Shown here piece after piece: positions 35,553 to 46,959 of a stretch of 64,000 nt of DNA. The stretch spans positions 18,097,501-18,161,500 of the forward strand of contig CM032230.1 of assembly GCA_019009955.1 (NCBI GenBank), read 5' to 3'. Source of the stretch: Riptortus pedestris. Lineage: Eukaryota > Arthropoda > Insecta > Hemiptera > Alydidae. The notes below the pieces were generated by a model that was not told where the DNA came from, searched no databases, and saw only the letters and a list, made by a program, of their open reading frames with translations. Made by a program: the position numbers and the translations under genes. Positions within the stretch are counted from its first letter, which is position 1. Each line of letters begins with the position of its first letter.

Positions 35553-37305
35553 TATCTCAGATAACCGGCTTCGCCCGGGAATTTATTTAAGGCTGAATAT
35601 TGATGGTATTTTTTGGGCAAGGCTTTAATTTGCACAATATTTTGACATTTACCCGTCCCAGTGTTTAGGGTTAATTCCCGTTGTTGGCATTTGTTAATAA
35701 TAAAATTAATTTTTTATGTAAGTCTTCACTGTCCTCCAAATTGTCATATTTCCCGTAGACAAATAGATAATGAAAATAAAAAGCAATAGGAAACGAAATA
35801 TCGCTATTTTTAATTTCAGGCCTCCCTTATAACCCCCACTCCCGTTCTAACCTAAAAATTTTAATATAGCTTATAATCATGGAAGAATTAATGCTAATTG
35901 ACATACTGAGTTTTTGTAAGTTCGGTTTACTCGTTAGCGCTCAATGAAATCGTTGACTCCCGCTTTAGTTTATAGTGTATATCTCGTTTATACTTTGTTA
36001 AAAGACAAAAATGAATATAACCAAAGTTACTCTAAATAACAAAATTAACAACTTTTGTTATGTTCATATTTGCCGAAAAACGAATAGAAAACGAAATACC
36101 GCTATTTTTAAATTCAGGCCTCCCTTACAACCCCCGCTCCTGCCCGTTTCTAGAAATGTTGGTATGGCTTATTATAATGAAGGTGTTAGTGCTAATATAC
36201 ATACCGAGTTTTATTTAGTTCGGTTGAGTCGTTTGTGCCAAATAAAATTGCTCACTTCCGCTATAGGTTTTAGCGTATATCTCGTTTATAATACGTTATA
36301 CGAAAAAAGTGTATAAAACAAAAGTTAATCTAAATATCAAAGTAAACAACTTTTGTTTTGTTCATATTTGCCGAAAAACCAATAAGAAACGAAATATCGC
36401 GAATTTTTATTTCAGGCCTCCCTTATAACCCCCACTCCCGTTCTAACCTAACAATTTTAATATAGCTTATAATCATGGAAGAATTAATGCTAATTGACAT
36501 ACCGAGTTTTATTAAGTTCGGATTACTCGTGAGCGCTCAAAGAAATCGTTGTCTCCCGCTTTAGTTTATAGTGTATATCTCGTTTATACTTTGTTAAAAG
36601 ACAAAAATGAATATAACAAAAGTTACTCTAAATAACAAAATTAACAACTTTTGTTATGTTCATATTTGCCGAAAAACGAATAGAAAACGAAATACCGCTA
36701 TTTTTAAATTCAGGCCTCCCTTACAACCCCCACTCCTGCCCGTTTCTAGAACTTTTGGTATGGCTTATTATAATGAAGGTATTAGTGCTAATATACATAC
36801 CGAGTTTTATTTAGTTCGGTTGAGTCGTTTGTGCCAAATAAAATTGCTCACTTCCGCTATAGGTTTTAGCGTATATCTCGTTTATAATACGTTATACGAA
36901 AAAAGTGTATATAACAAAAGTTACTCTAAATAACAAAATAAACAACTTTTGTTATGTTCATACTTGCCGAAAAACCAATAGGGAACGAAATATCGCTATT
37001 TTTAATTTCAGGCCTCCCTTACAACCCCCACTCCTGTTCATCTCAGAGAATTTTAATATAGCCTAAAGTCTAAGTTGGGTTAGTTGTAATATACATACCA
37101 AGTTTCATAAAATTCGGTTCAGCCGTTTATGCGTGAAAAGGTAACAAACAAACAAACAAACAAACAAACAAACAAACAAACAAACAAACAAACAAACATA
37201 CACGAAAGAAACAAAATGCAGTTATGGTGTCTGTGACATGTGAAACGAAAAGTTATCGTGAAATTTCGAGAAAAAAATCAATGTACAGACAGAGGTTACA
37301 ATTTT
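35552..37305 (-). mobile_element. Family B element, copy B6 (inverted, tandem with B5)
   Basis: It begins ATCTCAGATAACCGGCTTCG, then has five modules (CCCCCACTCC or CCCCCGCTCC boxes near 35835, 36135, 36435, 36728 and 37028). Module pairs at 36011-36330 and 36607-36930 are almost identical, showing recent duplication of a two-module block. An (AAAC)n run (37144-37198) and the usual end follow. Confidence 0.78.
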
Positions 37306-37334
37306 ATATATATATAGATATATATAGATATCAA

Positions 37335-37572
37335 TTGAAACTGATATTATTCTTACTATTTATTAACGTCCACTGTATGCTGCTATAGCTAATTGAGACA
37401 GGCAATCTACAGGCTACCACCCTTTTGGCAGGATAGGACTAAGAATAATATTTAATTAGTTCGTCTTTAAATTAACTCCCATTGCCCATTGAAATCGAAC
37501 TCGCCTATCTAGGTTTAACCTGTGAGATTAAGGCAAACGCTTCAACTCACAGGGCTAACCTAAGCCCCCAAT
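37335..37572 (-). mobile_element. tRNA-related SINE, near full length
   Basis: On the minus strand: a head GGTTAGCCCTGTGAGTTGAA, with a B-box-like GCGAGTTCGATTTC, then the family body CTTAGTCCTATCCTGCC, AAAAGGGTGGTAGCCTG and tail GTGGACGTTAATAAATAG. The head keeps a tRNA-like layout but is too altered to be a functional tRNA. Confidence 0.75.
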
Positions 37573-37913
37573 ATTCAGTTTATAGTGTAGTCAAGTAGGC
37601 TGGGGCATGACGTAAAATCGTTGGAGCTTGTAAAATTTATTAGTTGGAAATTGAAATAACCTCTTTGTAAGAGGAAAGATGTTTTTCCAAAATTTTCCCT
37701 GAGAGCCAGTATTTTATTACAGCGACACAATAACTTAAGTATCGGAAAACCATTTATTAATTATATATTTTGATTTTAATTAGCTTCTCATTGCAGACGT
37801 GATTCACACACACACACACACACCCACGCACTCATCCATGCACGCACACGCACGCATGCACGAACAAACACTAACAAAATTTAACATATGATGAATAAAG
37901 AAAGTTAGTTGTA
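37573..37913. other. Unassigned DNA with a CA-rich tract
   Basis: A (CA)n and CACG-rich run lies at 37804-37865. Nothing else recognised. Confidence 0.5.
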
Positions 37914-38330
37914 AATCTATATAAATAAAACTTTAAGGTTTATCTGATATTATATTTAAATTCGGCGTCATCTTTCAAATTTCAAAAAAGAAAAAAAGAA
38001 AAATGTGTCTGCCTGCCTGTCTGTCCGCCCGTTGTTTACGCAATCACTTATAACCCGCTTGGTGGTAGTGCATGAGCTTTTTTATTTGTGAGTCCACTGA
38101 AACGATTTGATAGATCCTAGCAATTAGCACTCGTACTGACATATAATTAGAAAATACAAATATTAATGATGAAATATTAACGCGAGTAATAACACAATAG
38201 CTTTTCTGCTAGCACACAGGTATTGCTTTACTTAACAGAGCAGCGAGTGGTTGGACAACACTTTTTGTTCAGTCCACACAGCAGTAATAGTCACTAATTC
38301 GCTCACAAATAGTGCGGACTAACATTTACT
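37914..38330 (+). mobile_element. Family D fragment, left end
   Basis: Begins CTATATAAATAAAACTTTAA and GGTTTATCTG, as in the inverted copy at 42670-42715, then diverges. The rest is unassigned. Confidence 0.45.
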
Positions 38331-38334
38331 CCCA

Positions 38335-38545
38335 GAGAGGACAGGATGATGTGAGTTAAGGCAATGGTCTTAGCCTCTCATGGCAAACCTTGGGTCGTGA
38401 GTTCAATTCTCACCTAGGCAAAAGGAATTTATTTAGTGACGGACTCATTAAATAAAATCCTTAGTCCCACCCAGGATAGAAAAGGGTAGTAGCCCATCCA
38501 GATTATCCGTAGTAGCGGAAAGTGAACGTTAATTAAATAAAAAAA
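38335..38545 (+). mobile_element. tRNA-related SINE, full length with poly(A)
   Basis: Head: GTGAGTTAAGGCAATGGTCT (A-box region), GTGAGTTCAATTCTCACC (B-box region with its T-arm stem), then TTTAGTGACGGACTCATTAA, TCCTTAGTCCCACCCAGG, GTAGTAGCCCATCC, GTGAACGTTAATTAAAT and poly(A). This is the best copy of the family. Confidence 0.85.
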
Positions 38546-38744
38546 AAAAAAAATAGGATGATATTGAGGGCGAGAGCAGAGAGAGCAAGATCCGGCAGAG
38601 CGGAAGGCTAGAGAGGGACATCCGTTTTTTCAGGCCCGAAATGTAAACATCTCGTCAAGGAGGATTAAGGGGCTGCCTTGATTTGCATTTACATGGAGAT
38701 TTATCGGCGGTGTTATTCTGACAGCCAAGACACAACTATCCCAA
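38546..38744. other. Unassigned spacer
   Basis: A purine-rich start (38560-38610); nothing recognised. Confidence 0.4.
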
Positions 38745-39090
38745 TGTAGAACATAGCCTATTTGACAATTCGGATTTTCAACTATGAGGTGGATTACTTC
38801 GACATGAAATCATATATTCCTCTATATTTACTTTTGTCGAGAAAATGAAAAGAACATATTATTTTTAGCAAAACAATTTCGTTCCTTGCTTTCCCCAATG
38901 TTATTTATATTTATGAATTTCTAAGTTTCCACAATTCTCGTTTCCCGAAAATACCTCATTACAATTGAGAAATTTTTTGTTCATGTATTAAGTGAATGAA
39001 TATTGATTATATGTGCTATTTCATACTTCACTACCGTTCTCAGGAGCGTTTAATACCGTTTTCTTCGACGTCAAGAAACCTTGCAAGAGG
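38745..39090 (+). mobile_element. Family D fragment
   Basis: CAATTCGGATTTTCAACTAT, GGTGGATTACTTCGACATGA and TTCTTCGACGTCAAGAAACC match the 21-kb and 42.4-kb copies. Confidence 0.5.
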
Positions 39091-39309
39091 TTATTAGCAA
39101 TGCGTAGGAAAGAGGCCCACAGAAAAACCACTGCAAAACAAAAAACTAATAACCTACAATTCAGTAAATATTGAACAACAGAAATAAAACATTTATCAAA
39201 GGAAAATGATCAAACAAACTGGTTGGGTCACTGGCCAACCATTAAGCAAATACATATAACAAAGCATCCAAATAATAAGGGACAAAAAAAACCGTTTATA
39301 TCTATCTGA

Positions 39310-41470
39310 GGTAGAAAGCACCGATGTTCTTGGTCAAGTAACTCTTGGCTGATTTCCAGAGAGCCTTCCAGAGGCCCATTGAGGGCATTTCAAGGCTATT
39401 AAAATGCCTACCTTACTTTTCAACAAACGCTGTTTCAAGCTGGAAACTGTTGCGATTACCAATAAGTTCACGGAAATATCACCTGAAGCCTTTAAAGTTT
39501 GTTTCAAAATTCGAGTAGTCATCACTCGGGAGTCTTCTGTGGGCACAAAATCTATCAAAAGTATCAAGAAACGCTGCACAAGCACAAGTCCGGTATAACC
39601 TCAACCTTTACGATTGTGGCCAATAGCAGAAAATGGACCAGCATAGTCAGTGCCCCGACGTGAGAGAATACCCTGGAGTGGCTCTGGCAACTGTCCCATT
39701 TGTGGTTGCACAGAAGTAGCTCTATACTTAGTCAACACAAGACACCTCTGAATTCTCTCTCGTATCACTTACCTAGTTAATAAGATCCAAAACTTAAACT
39801 TACTAAAGACAACAAAGTACTTGAACCAACATGAAGGTAAGGTAGTTCACGTGATATTAATCAATTATCAAGTGAGTTAAAAGACTTTGCTTCGGCAGCG
39901 CGTATATTGATTCTTGCTACTAATAGGCAATTTAACATTTTTAATGCGCCCACCTCCTCTAAGAATTCTTCTTTTCATCTGTATAAGAACACAATATACG
40001 AATAGACTCCTGTTGGGTTTTGGAGTCATCGACGTTATTCGCCTGCAAAAAGAAAAAAAAAGGCCTTGCACTTCCCTCACAAGTGTATCCGAAGATAGAA
40101 CGAACTCTTCTTGAGTCAAACCGCCCCTAAGTATAGCTTCAGGAAGTTTAAGTGGACTATTAACAAAGTATCTGAACACTCTTGAGTTTACCAAAACAAG
40201 AAATTCTATCTATCAGTTTAAGGACTGAGTTCTCCTCACTTGAGATCCTAATCAGGATAAGTCTTGGGTCTTATCTTCAGGAAGTTCACTCGAGAGAACT
40301 TTGGCAAACTGAAGATTAGAATTCCAGTATATTCCTGGACTAAATAGTCATGTTTCGGATAAACATTCATATTAGATTCTTTAAGTTCCTCAGGAATCGA
40401 ATCTAAGACTGCAGGAATGCAGGAAACCCTATTTCTCATCACAAAACCCGCCAGCCATCCGCTAGTCTTTTTGCCTCCTCAATTGAGCTGGTACCACTAA
40501 GAAGGGCATCAACAAATAATTATTTATTAGAGCTCCGCAACTAGGCGATGTCGCTCAGTATCATTTATTTTCAATTCCTTAAATTAAAATGTTAAAATAA
40601 AGAAAAATGTTTTCAAAATTATTAAAACAGTATAAAATATAGCTATATTTAAACTAAGGAATGAAATAAAACTAAGGGACCGTTAAAATAAAATTATGTC
40701 TATAATTTATGCAACAAATCCTGGCTTGAGGATGATGAAAGTTTAAGGCACAAGTTTAAAAATGTAATATACAGCCTTGTTCGCAAAAAACACAAATACG
40801 TATTAGTGGCATAATTTGGGATAAAAATGTAGCGAGATGAGTGGAGTAGGTGTGGTTTAAAGTTTGTTGTAAATGTTAATTGTCTTTAAGTGATTTAACA
40901 GTGTGGTTATATGTGGGCTACCTTCTGTCAATAGTTCGTGCAAGTCGTTCAGTAAGTTGAGATATTCACGTAGTCTGCAGTCAGTGAGGAGATGTTTAAT
41001 GGTCAGTAATGTGTTACAGTGATTGCATGTAGGTCGATCTTTAAGCTTATGAGGTAACAACAACAAAAACATTTGGAACAACTTTTGCAGCAAGGGGTTA
41101 ATCACGCCCCTCATCAAAAGCATTCTGCACAAAATATCGCAGAGGAATAAACGCAGCTGAGGTCAGCTCATAAGTATTGGTGACTAACTCATAGTCCTCT
41201 ATCGGGTCCCTTGGGTTTAATCTGAACAAAATATGTTGATATGATTTAAGATCAGAAATGATATTCACCATAAAAAAACATTTTCTCATTGTCTCCGACC
41301 ACCGGACTTGGTGAAATCTGAAATCTAGCAGGGTATCAAATAAATTATGTAGCAAAGTAGGACCCTTTAGCAAACTAGAATTGATTCAGAAGCAGTTGGT
41401 GGACTACTGTCGAACAAAACTAATATCGGATGGTTGTAGGTAAATGAGGAATATAACACTTTTCACTCTT
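39310..41470 (-). pseudogene. BEL/Pao LTR retrotransposon pol relic, split by an I-like insert
   Basis: Reading leftward on the minus strand: SSLLKGPTLLHNLFDTLL and DFRFHQVRWS (RT fingers, 41370), then after the I-like insert VDALLSGTSSIEEAKRLADG (40505), PAVLDSIPEELKESN and FSLPKF (40400-40290), TLVREVQG, MKRRILRGGGRIKNVKLP and ISSKNQY (40090-39900, the RNase H to integrase linker), LPKQSLLTHLII, then integrase GTDYAGPFSAIGHN (39650), YSNFETNFKGFR (39530) and MPSMGLWKALWKSAKSYL (39350). Stops and shifts are frequent. It lacks LTRs that I can see. Confidence 0.85.
40835..41065 (-). pseudogene. I-like non-LTR retrotransposon 3' end, inserted in the BEL relic
   Basis: KLKDRPTCNHCNTLLTIKHL then LTDCRL gives the C-x2-C, H, C knuckle of this family, followed by LHELLTEGSPHITTLLNHLK. 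Its right edge at about 41060 cuts BEL reading frames (RYFVQNAFDEG lies to the right). It reaches left at least to 40835, possibly to 40530 where BEL sequence resumes. Confidence 0.72.
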
Positions 41471-42334
41471 TTATAAATGAATTGTACTCCTTTCTCATTT
41501 CAGGATAAACCTAGACAAAACCTTTTCCAAGGCCAAAAATCTGTTTTTAGCAGTAATGGATAAATCACCCAAGCTATATGTGGCTTACACAAAATAGGAG
41601 AGTTGTATCTCCCTTCGGGGGAACGAAAATACTATTCTTTGTATTGATCCTCAGCCGACTGCTCTTCTTTATTCAAGAGGTTAACCTTAGTTTGAGTACC
41701 TACAATCTCACACTGCCAAAACTTGGAAACCAAATCATTGATATCAGAATGATGGGTTTTCTTTGCAAAAGAGCTATTTTTGTCGTCACGTCCTACTACC
41801 GTCGAGTAGACTACAGCTGAACTGACTTTTACAGTGACAATCGCTCATCTTTTATGATTTCCTATAGAGTACCGCTCCAGTTAATATATAATTTAAGAAG
41901 TAATTCCCTATATAAATATATGCACTACCCTTTCTGACCTACTACACTAGCCCATAGATAAGACCTACTACACTAGCCCATAGATAAGACACAATAATGA
42001 ATAATCTCTTACAGATATATATTTTCAATAAAATTTAACTCCACACTAAAACATTAATCTGATTCGGGATTTGGGCTGGTTGACGGAGGTCCATCATCAA
42101 AGGAAAGATAACAATGTCAAAACACCTCCACGCTTAATACTTCTTTTATTAACTGCAGAATTAATCTGAATAATTGGCTTTCCTATTATTCCACTGGAGA
42201 AAAGCTTACGGTGCTTTTACTGTCGCTGTAGATCTTTTATCGTATGTTTTAGGATAATGTGGCTTTACCAATTACTTATTCAAAAAAAAGTCTAAAGAAA
42301 TAGTCACAATTTCAAAATTCATAAATGTAAATAA
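41471..42334. other. Unassigned intron DNA
   Basis: The only structure seen is a 26-bp tandem duplication (41939-41990, CTACTACACTAGCCCATAGA then TAAGAC). The open frame at 41578-41820 is unrecognised. Confidence 0.45.
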
Positions 42335-42715
42335 CGAATTAGGACCAAAGTCGATATTCTAAACATAATCCGTTCTTTACATTTTTTATTTCATAAAACC
42401 AATACAAACGAAGATATTGATAACTATGTGTTTTCACGACGAAGTAAACTCCTCCTCCTAGTTGAAAATTCGGATTCTCATATAGCCTATGTTGTTCCCT
42501 GGAATAGTTGACTAACAAATATAAAATTTCATAGAATTCCTTGTAGCCGTTTTTGTGTGATTGAAACCAAACAGGCGGACAAAGACAGACAGACAGGATT
42601 TTCAATTTTGACGCCATTGTTCTTAGAATATTCTGATACGTGAAAATAACTGATTTCCACAGAATTTAAACAGAAAATCTGACAAACCATAGAGTTTTAT
42701 TTATATAGAGATAAA
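42335..42715 (-). mobile_element. Family D element (inverted)
   Basis: On the minus strand: CTATATAAATAAAACTCTAT, GGTTTGTCAG, CGTATCAGAATATTCTAAGA, ACAATGGCGTCAAAATTGAA, then AACCGAATTTTC-like words and AGGAGTTTACTTCGTCGTGA. It matches 20903-21180 in order. Confidence 0.6.
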
Positions 42716-43149
42716 GAGGGGGCAGTGCTGGTTTGTCAAATGTTGCAACAAACAGAGGAGCCTTTGTGTCCAGGTTTTCCATTTATCTTCTACCTCTGGA
42801 CCCTAAAGGCACAAGGCAACTACCAAACTTTCTAAAACAATTATCCAGCCCTTTTCTAATATTGCCCGATTTCAAAAAGGTGTAATTCCACTTTTGCAAA
42901 CAGTAAAGGTGACACAATTCCAAAACATATTTGAAGAGTTAGACATGATCTGCCTAAACACATTTTTTTCGATGAGAGGCACATTTAGTAAGGCCGAGAT
43001 AAGGCTGAGCAGCAGCTATTCATAGACGATTTACAAGGGAAGCTGATAGCGACACTACACCAGCGGACTGAGCATTTCCCCATACACCTTACCTTCTCCT
43101 CGACGATACACACCTCTCCCCCGTTTTGCATACCATCAAGATACAACAC
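42716..43149. other. Unassigned intron DNA
   Basis: No exon, element or tandem repeat recognised. Confidence 0.4.
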
Positions 43150-44250
43150 GGGAAACTTCGTCACGCAGTGGTTGCGCCAACTTAGCAGATTGCCCACTTC
43201 CTCGTATAACACACTTTTGATCGTATATAACAACGTATTCCCTATTTCTATGTAAAAAATAGATGAGACGGGGGGCGGGGTTATTGAAGACTGCAAACAT
43301 AACAATACCAATAATTTGCTGAATTCTCGCTTAGAAATGTTATCTGTAGCGTTGACAGAATCAGTTAAATATCGAGTATGGTATAGATCAAGTAAACATC
43401 CTCGAAACAATAACGTAAAATCTTATCTCGTGGTTTAATACACTTTTTGAATAACGGAGATATTTCGAATGTACGAAATTCCTCCCCTCCGCAAAGTCCG
43501 ATTTCAGCCGTTAACGAACTTGATCTTTCTTTTTACATAAAACGCTTATAATATCGAATTTGGTAACGATTAAAGAAAAATGGCGACCGCTAGAGAGGTA
43601 ACGCACACACACACGCAAGCAAGCACGTACGCATGCATCCACATATATAAATTTGAATGGACCTCATTTTCATTATCTCATAAGTAAAATCTATGGGTAT
43701 TTGAGGAAATTTTTCCAAAATCATGTCATGATTACCCTTAATGGAAACTGCTAATAAAACTAACCACCCAGGAGCTGCGTCAACTGAACAGATTTCCCAC
43801 AAGTTGAAATGAAATATTACTGATCACATATCACCACATATTCCCTATTTCCAAAAAACTGATGATGAAGTGGGGGGTCAATAAAATCTTAATTAGTGAC
43901 GTCATCACCCTTACTATTTGCATGTATATCACATAATAAAGATCTACTGAAAACAATTGGTATTTAAGCTTAGAATAAAGTGGTTCATGCAATAAAAGCT
44001 TAAAAAATCCAAATATCTTGCTTATAATTCGTGATATTGACAAATTTAGACAACATTTATAAATAATTATTTTTGTAATAAGAAAGACTCTATACAATTT
44101 TTTGATTCAACTTATTTTAAAGAAGATATTTCAAATTTGAAATTCACTCCTCTAAGCCCCCTTTCCAATGGTCCGATTTCAGCGGTTCATGCACTTTTCG
44201 GAAATCGCGTCATAAGTACATGATTATTAAGGGAAATCTCCTCCACTGAA
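43150..44250 (+). mobile_element. Two family A elements in tandem (copies A9 and A10)
   Basis: A9 starts near 43155 (CGTCACGCAGTGGTTGCGCC, TTAGCAGATTGCCCACTT), carries GATTTCAGCCGTTAACGAAC, and ends near 43752 (GAATGGACCTCATTTTCATT, TTACCCTTAATGGAAACTGC). A10 begins within the next 15 bases (ACCCAGGAGCTGCGTCAACT, GAACAGATTTCCCAC) and ends near 44240 (GCGTCATAAGTACATGATTA, TTAAGGGAAATCTCCTCC). Copy A9 has (CA)n and CGCA words at 43602-43645 where others have (TA)n. Confidence 0.7.
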
Positions 44251-44299
44251 ACCTTCAGGATCCTCAGAGGAAAAATCTGGATCCTCACCAATACCTGTA

Positions 44300-45115
44300 G
44301 AGTGGAGGAGTGGGAGTATACAGGAGGGGTGGTGTTTACAGGATGGGTAGGGGTTACAGGAGGGGTGGGGTTTACAGGATGGTTAGGGGTTACAGGAGGA
44401 GTAGAGGTCTACAGGATTAGGGGTATATAGGAGTGGGGATATAGTGGAGGAATTGGGATAGAGGGGAGGAGTGTGGTATACAGGAGGAGTGGAGCTATAG
44501 AGGAGTGGTGAACAGGAGGAGTGGAGCTACAGAGGAGTGGTGAACAGGAGGAGTGGAGCTATAGAGGAGTGGTGAACAGGAGGAGTGGAGCTATAGAGGA
44601 GTGGTGAACAGGAGTGGAGCTATAGAGGAGTGGTGAACAGGAGGAGTGGAGCTATAGAGGAGTGGTGAACAGGAGGAGTGGAGCTCTAGAGGAGTGGTGA
44701 ACAGGAGTGGAGTTAGAGGAGTGGTGAGCAGGAGGAGTGGAGCTATAGAGGAGTGGTGAACAGGAGGAGTGGAGCTACAGAGGAGTGGTGAACAGGAGGA
44801 GTGGAGCTATAGAGGAGTGGTGAACAGGAGGAGTGGAGCTATAGAGGAGTGGTGAACAGGAGGAGTGGAGCTATAGAGGAGTGGTGAACAGGAGGAGTGG
44901 AGCTATAGAGGAGTGGTGAACAGGAGGAGTGGAGCTATAGAAGAGTGGTGAACAGGAGGAGTGGAGCTATAGAGGAGTGGTGAACAGGAGGAGTGGAGCT
45001 ATAGAGGAGTGGTGAACAGGAGTGGATTTAGAGGAGTGGTGAACAGGAGGAGTGGAGCTATAGAGGAGTGGTGAACAGGAGGAGTGGGGTGTATAAAAGA
45101 GGAGTTGGGTTATAG
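44300..45115 (+). repeat. 32-bp purine-rich minisatellite, about 20 regular units
   Basis: The unit AGGAGGAGTGGAGCTATAGA then GGAGTGGTGAAC is very uniform from about 44508 to 45080. Some units lack one AGG (29 bp). The left part (44300-44500) is a looser ancestor, GGAGGGGTGGGGTTTACA. The strand asymmetry (G and A on plus) is extreme. Confidence 0.93.
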
Positions 45116-45870
45116 AGGAGGAGAGTTCCATCGAAAATAATATAAAACAGCTATAATGATAAAAGGCGAGATCCTTTATGGAGAGGATTTATGTAGCCTC
45201 TACCTTAGCATAATAAAGTTTTTACGTAGTCAGGCTCTGCCCCGTGTAGCCAAATGAGTTCTTCACAAGCCTAAATTTCTTTTTAACCTTCGTCGCCTTG
45301 TTTGATAAATATAGAGTGTAAAAAAATGAAAAGAGGATCGTTTAGATATGCATATATAATTAAGAGAGGCTGAGGGAGGCGAAGTCGTAAATAAAGAGGC
45401 ACTTGAGATAGAGCTTGGCTAATTGGGTACTTGAGCCGGCCCTCTCTATCCCCCACACGCACATTATAAATATATTCCTCAAACAAAATCTCTTTCCTCT
45501 TAACCTCTTTTATTCACTCAACGTCCTATTTTCATCAATACTTCATGACCTGTCCTCCAATTGTGCTTAATGGTAGAATGTCTTTAGGGGTATCTATTTA
45601 CAACATAGGCAAAACGTAGAAATGGTAGAAAGACATTAGCAGTATCTACACGACATATGCACAACGTAAAAATGCTCGAATGTTTTTAGCCGTATACATA
45701 TGTATATAACATATATATAACGTAAAAATAGAAGAATGTACTTTTATTTATTCTTTTTACAATCGCATTTTATCTTGGAGAACATAAATTTATTTGTTAT
45801 AAAACCACATTTTTTTGATGATCATAAATTCTTATGTGAAAACTTCCTATATAACATACGTGTTTTAAAC
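45116..45870. other. Unassigned intron DNA
   Basis: 45565-45740 carries three degenerate copies of a roughly 58-bp unit (AGAATGTCTTTAGGGGTATC, then AACATAGGCAAAACGTAGAA). No exon recognised. Confidence 0.5.
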
Positions 45871-45894
45871 CAATAGCCATCGATAGACTACAAT

Positions 45895-46245
45895 ACTCAC
45901 CCCAATGACGGGGTCACAGTAGCGCACAGGCAGCCTGATTGGACGTCCTTTTCGTGTTGGCTGGTCAATGGAAGCTTCTGCGGTTGCGTCAATTAATAGC
46001 TTCTTCCTTTTGGTAGACGCATCAACTTCTTCCAGTATGTAGGCTGGTTTCAGCCAATTGATGGAGACGGGACCGAAGGCAATAGTATGTCATATACCTT
46101 GTCCCCCCCAGCTTGCGACAAGATGCGGTCCTGTACATGGTGGAGTCAGTGGTTTAGTTACCATTTCATCTCCAAAGAAAACAGGGCTACATGTCTTCAG
46201 ATCTTTAGAAATAAACGTAGTCATTGAACTCCTTCCATGGACAGC
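45895..46245 (-). pseudogene. Ty3/Gypsy pol C-terminal end
   Basis: Minus strand: TFISKDLKTCSPVFFGDEMV, TKPLTPPCTGPHLVASWGG, VSINWLKPAYILEEVDAS, QPTRKGRPIRLPVRYCDPVI. The order DLKTC-S-h-VF, PL-PPY-GP, vsi-RLKPA, TR-(S/K)-GR is the tail of Gypsy integrase. The fold is continuous with only small defects. A sequence reading GTGAGT after its last codons resembles a donor but follows retroelement code. Confidence 0.85.
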
Positions 46246-46429
46246 GGGGCACATTTCCTGTATCTGAACACATTCATATAGATATTATAGGGCCATCGCA
46301 TCACTTCGATCCTCCAAGAGCAATGTTATGCTGTCAGCAACACCTCGGTCCTCTAAGGGCAATGTTATGCTGCCTGCACTTTTTGGTCCTCCAAGGGCAA
46401 TGCTATATTGTCTGCACCACTTCATAATA

Positions 46430-46430
<1 letters not shown>
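46246..46430 (+). pseudogene. Ty3/Gypsy integrase core start, opposite orientation, with internal tandem repeats
   Basis: Plus strand: SEHIHIDIIGPSHHFDPP is the (R)FEHIHIDIIGPLPPS start of the Gypsy integrase core. It then breaks into three copies of about 50 bp sharing GGCAATGTTATGCTG. It meets the C-terminal fragment head-to-head, so the locus is rearranged. Confidence 0.65.

Positions 46431-46431
<1 letters not shown>

Positions 46432-46491
<60 letters not shown>
46432..46491 (+). repeat. (TA)n microsatellite
   Basis: A 60-base TA run beside the Gypsy relic. Confidence 0.95.
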
Positions 46492-46493
<2 letters not shown>

Positions 46494-46959
46494 CTCAACT
46501 CTATTATATTCCAATAGTAACATTCACAGCGGTTAGCTTAATGATATATTAATATTTGTTTAATTATTTATTATCCAAGCACCTTCAAGCACTTAATTCT
46601 TTATGAACAACATGTTTTGCCATCATTCGATCTTTGTATAATTGTTCGGTAAGGTTTTATTGGTCGAAAACTACTAGGTCAATACGCCCTCCCCCCTCAT
46701 GGTCATGTTCGTGGCATGATCTACGAACAGAATTGGTTTTTATTCTTGTGGGGTTTTCTGCATACCTTTTATGTTGGTTTGTCTCAGACAGAATGTATGT
46801 GGGGACCATTGTATGTCCTTGTAACACTATGTAAATCCGTTCCCATGAAAATAAGTAAGTTCCTCATCCAGGCAAGTAGAACATATCTTTAAATACATCT
46901 TTAAAAACATATTAAAAGAAGTAATATGGGTTAATAAAGAGTTGAACATGCTTTCTAAC
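46492..46959. other. Intron 1 start, nothing else recognised
   Basis: It contains the donor side of exon 1 and unassigned DNA. Confidence 0.5.

Noticed and set aside
38345..38412. Functional tRNA gene
   Set aside because: A- and B-box words are present but the cloverleaf is poor and a SINE body plus poly(A) follows.
39888..39912. Similarity to the start of U6 snRNA (TTTGCTTCGGCAGCGCGTAT)
   Set aside because: On the minus strand the same bases read as BEL/Pao pol (LPKQSLLTHLII follows the KLPISSKNQY linker), so the match is coincidental.
45880..45900. GTGAGT donor-like site on the minus strand near the Gypsy relic, as a possible extra receptor exon
   Set aside because: The preceding frame is clearly Gypsy integrase (TRKGRPIRLP), and exons 1 and 2 already join without a gap.
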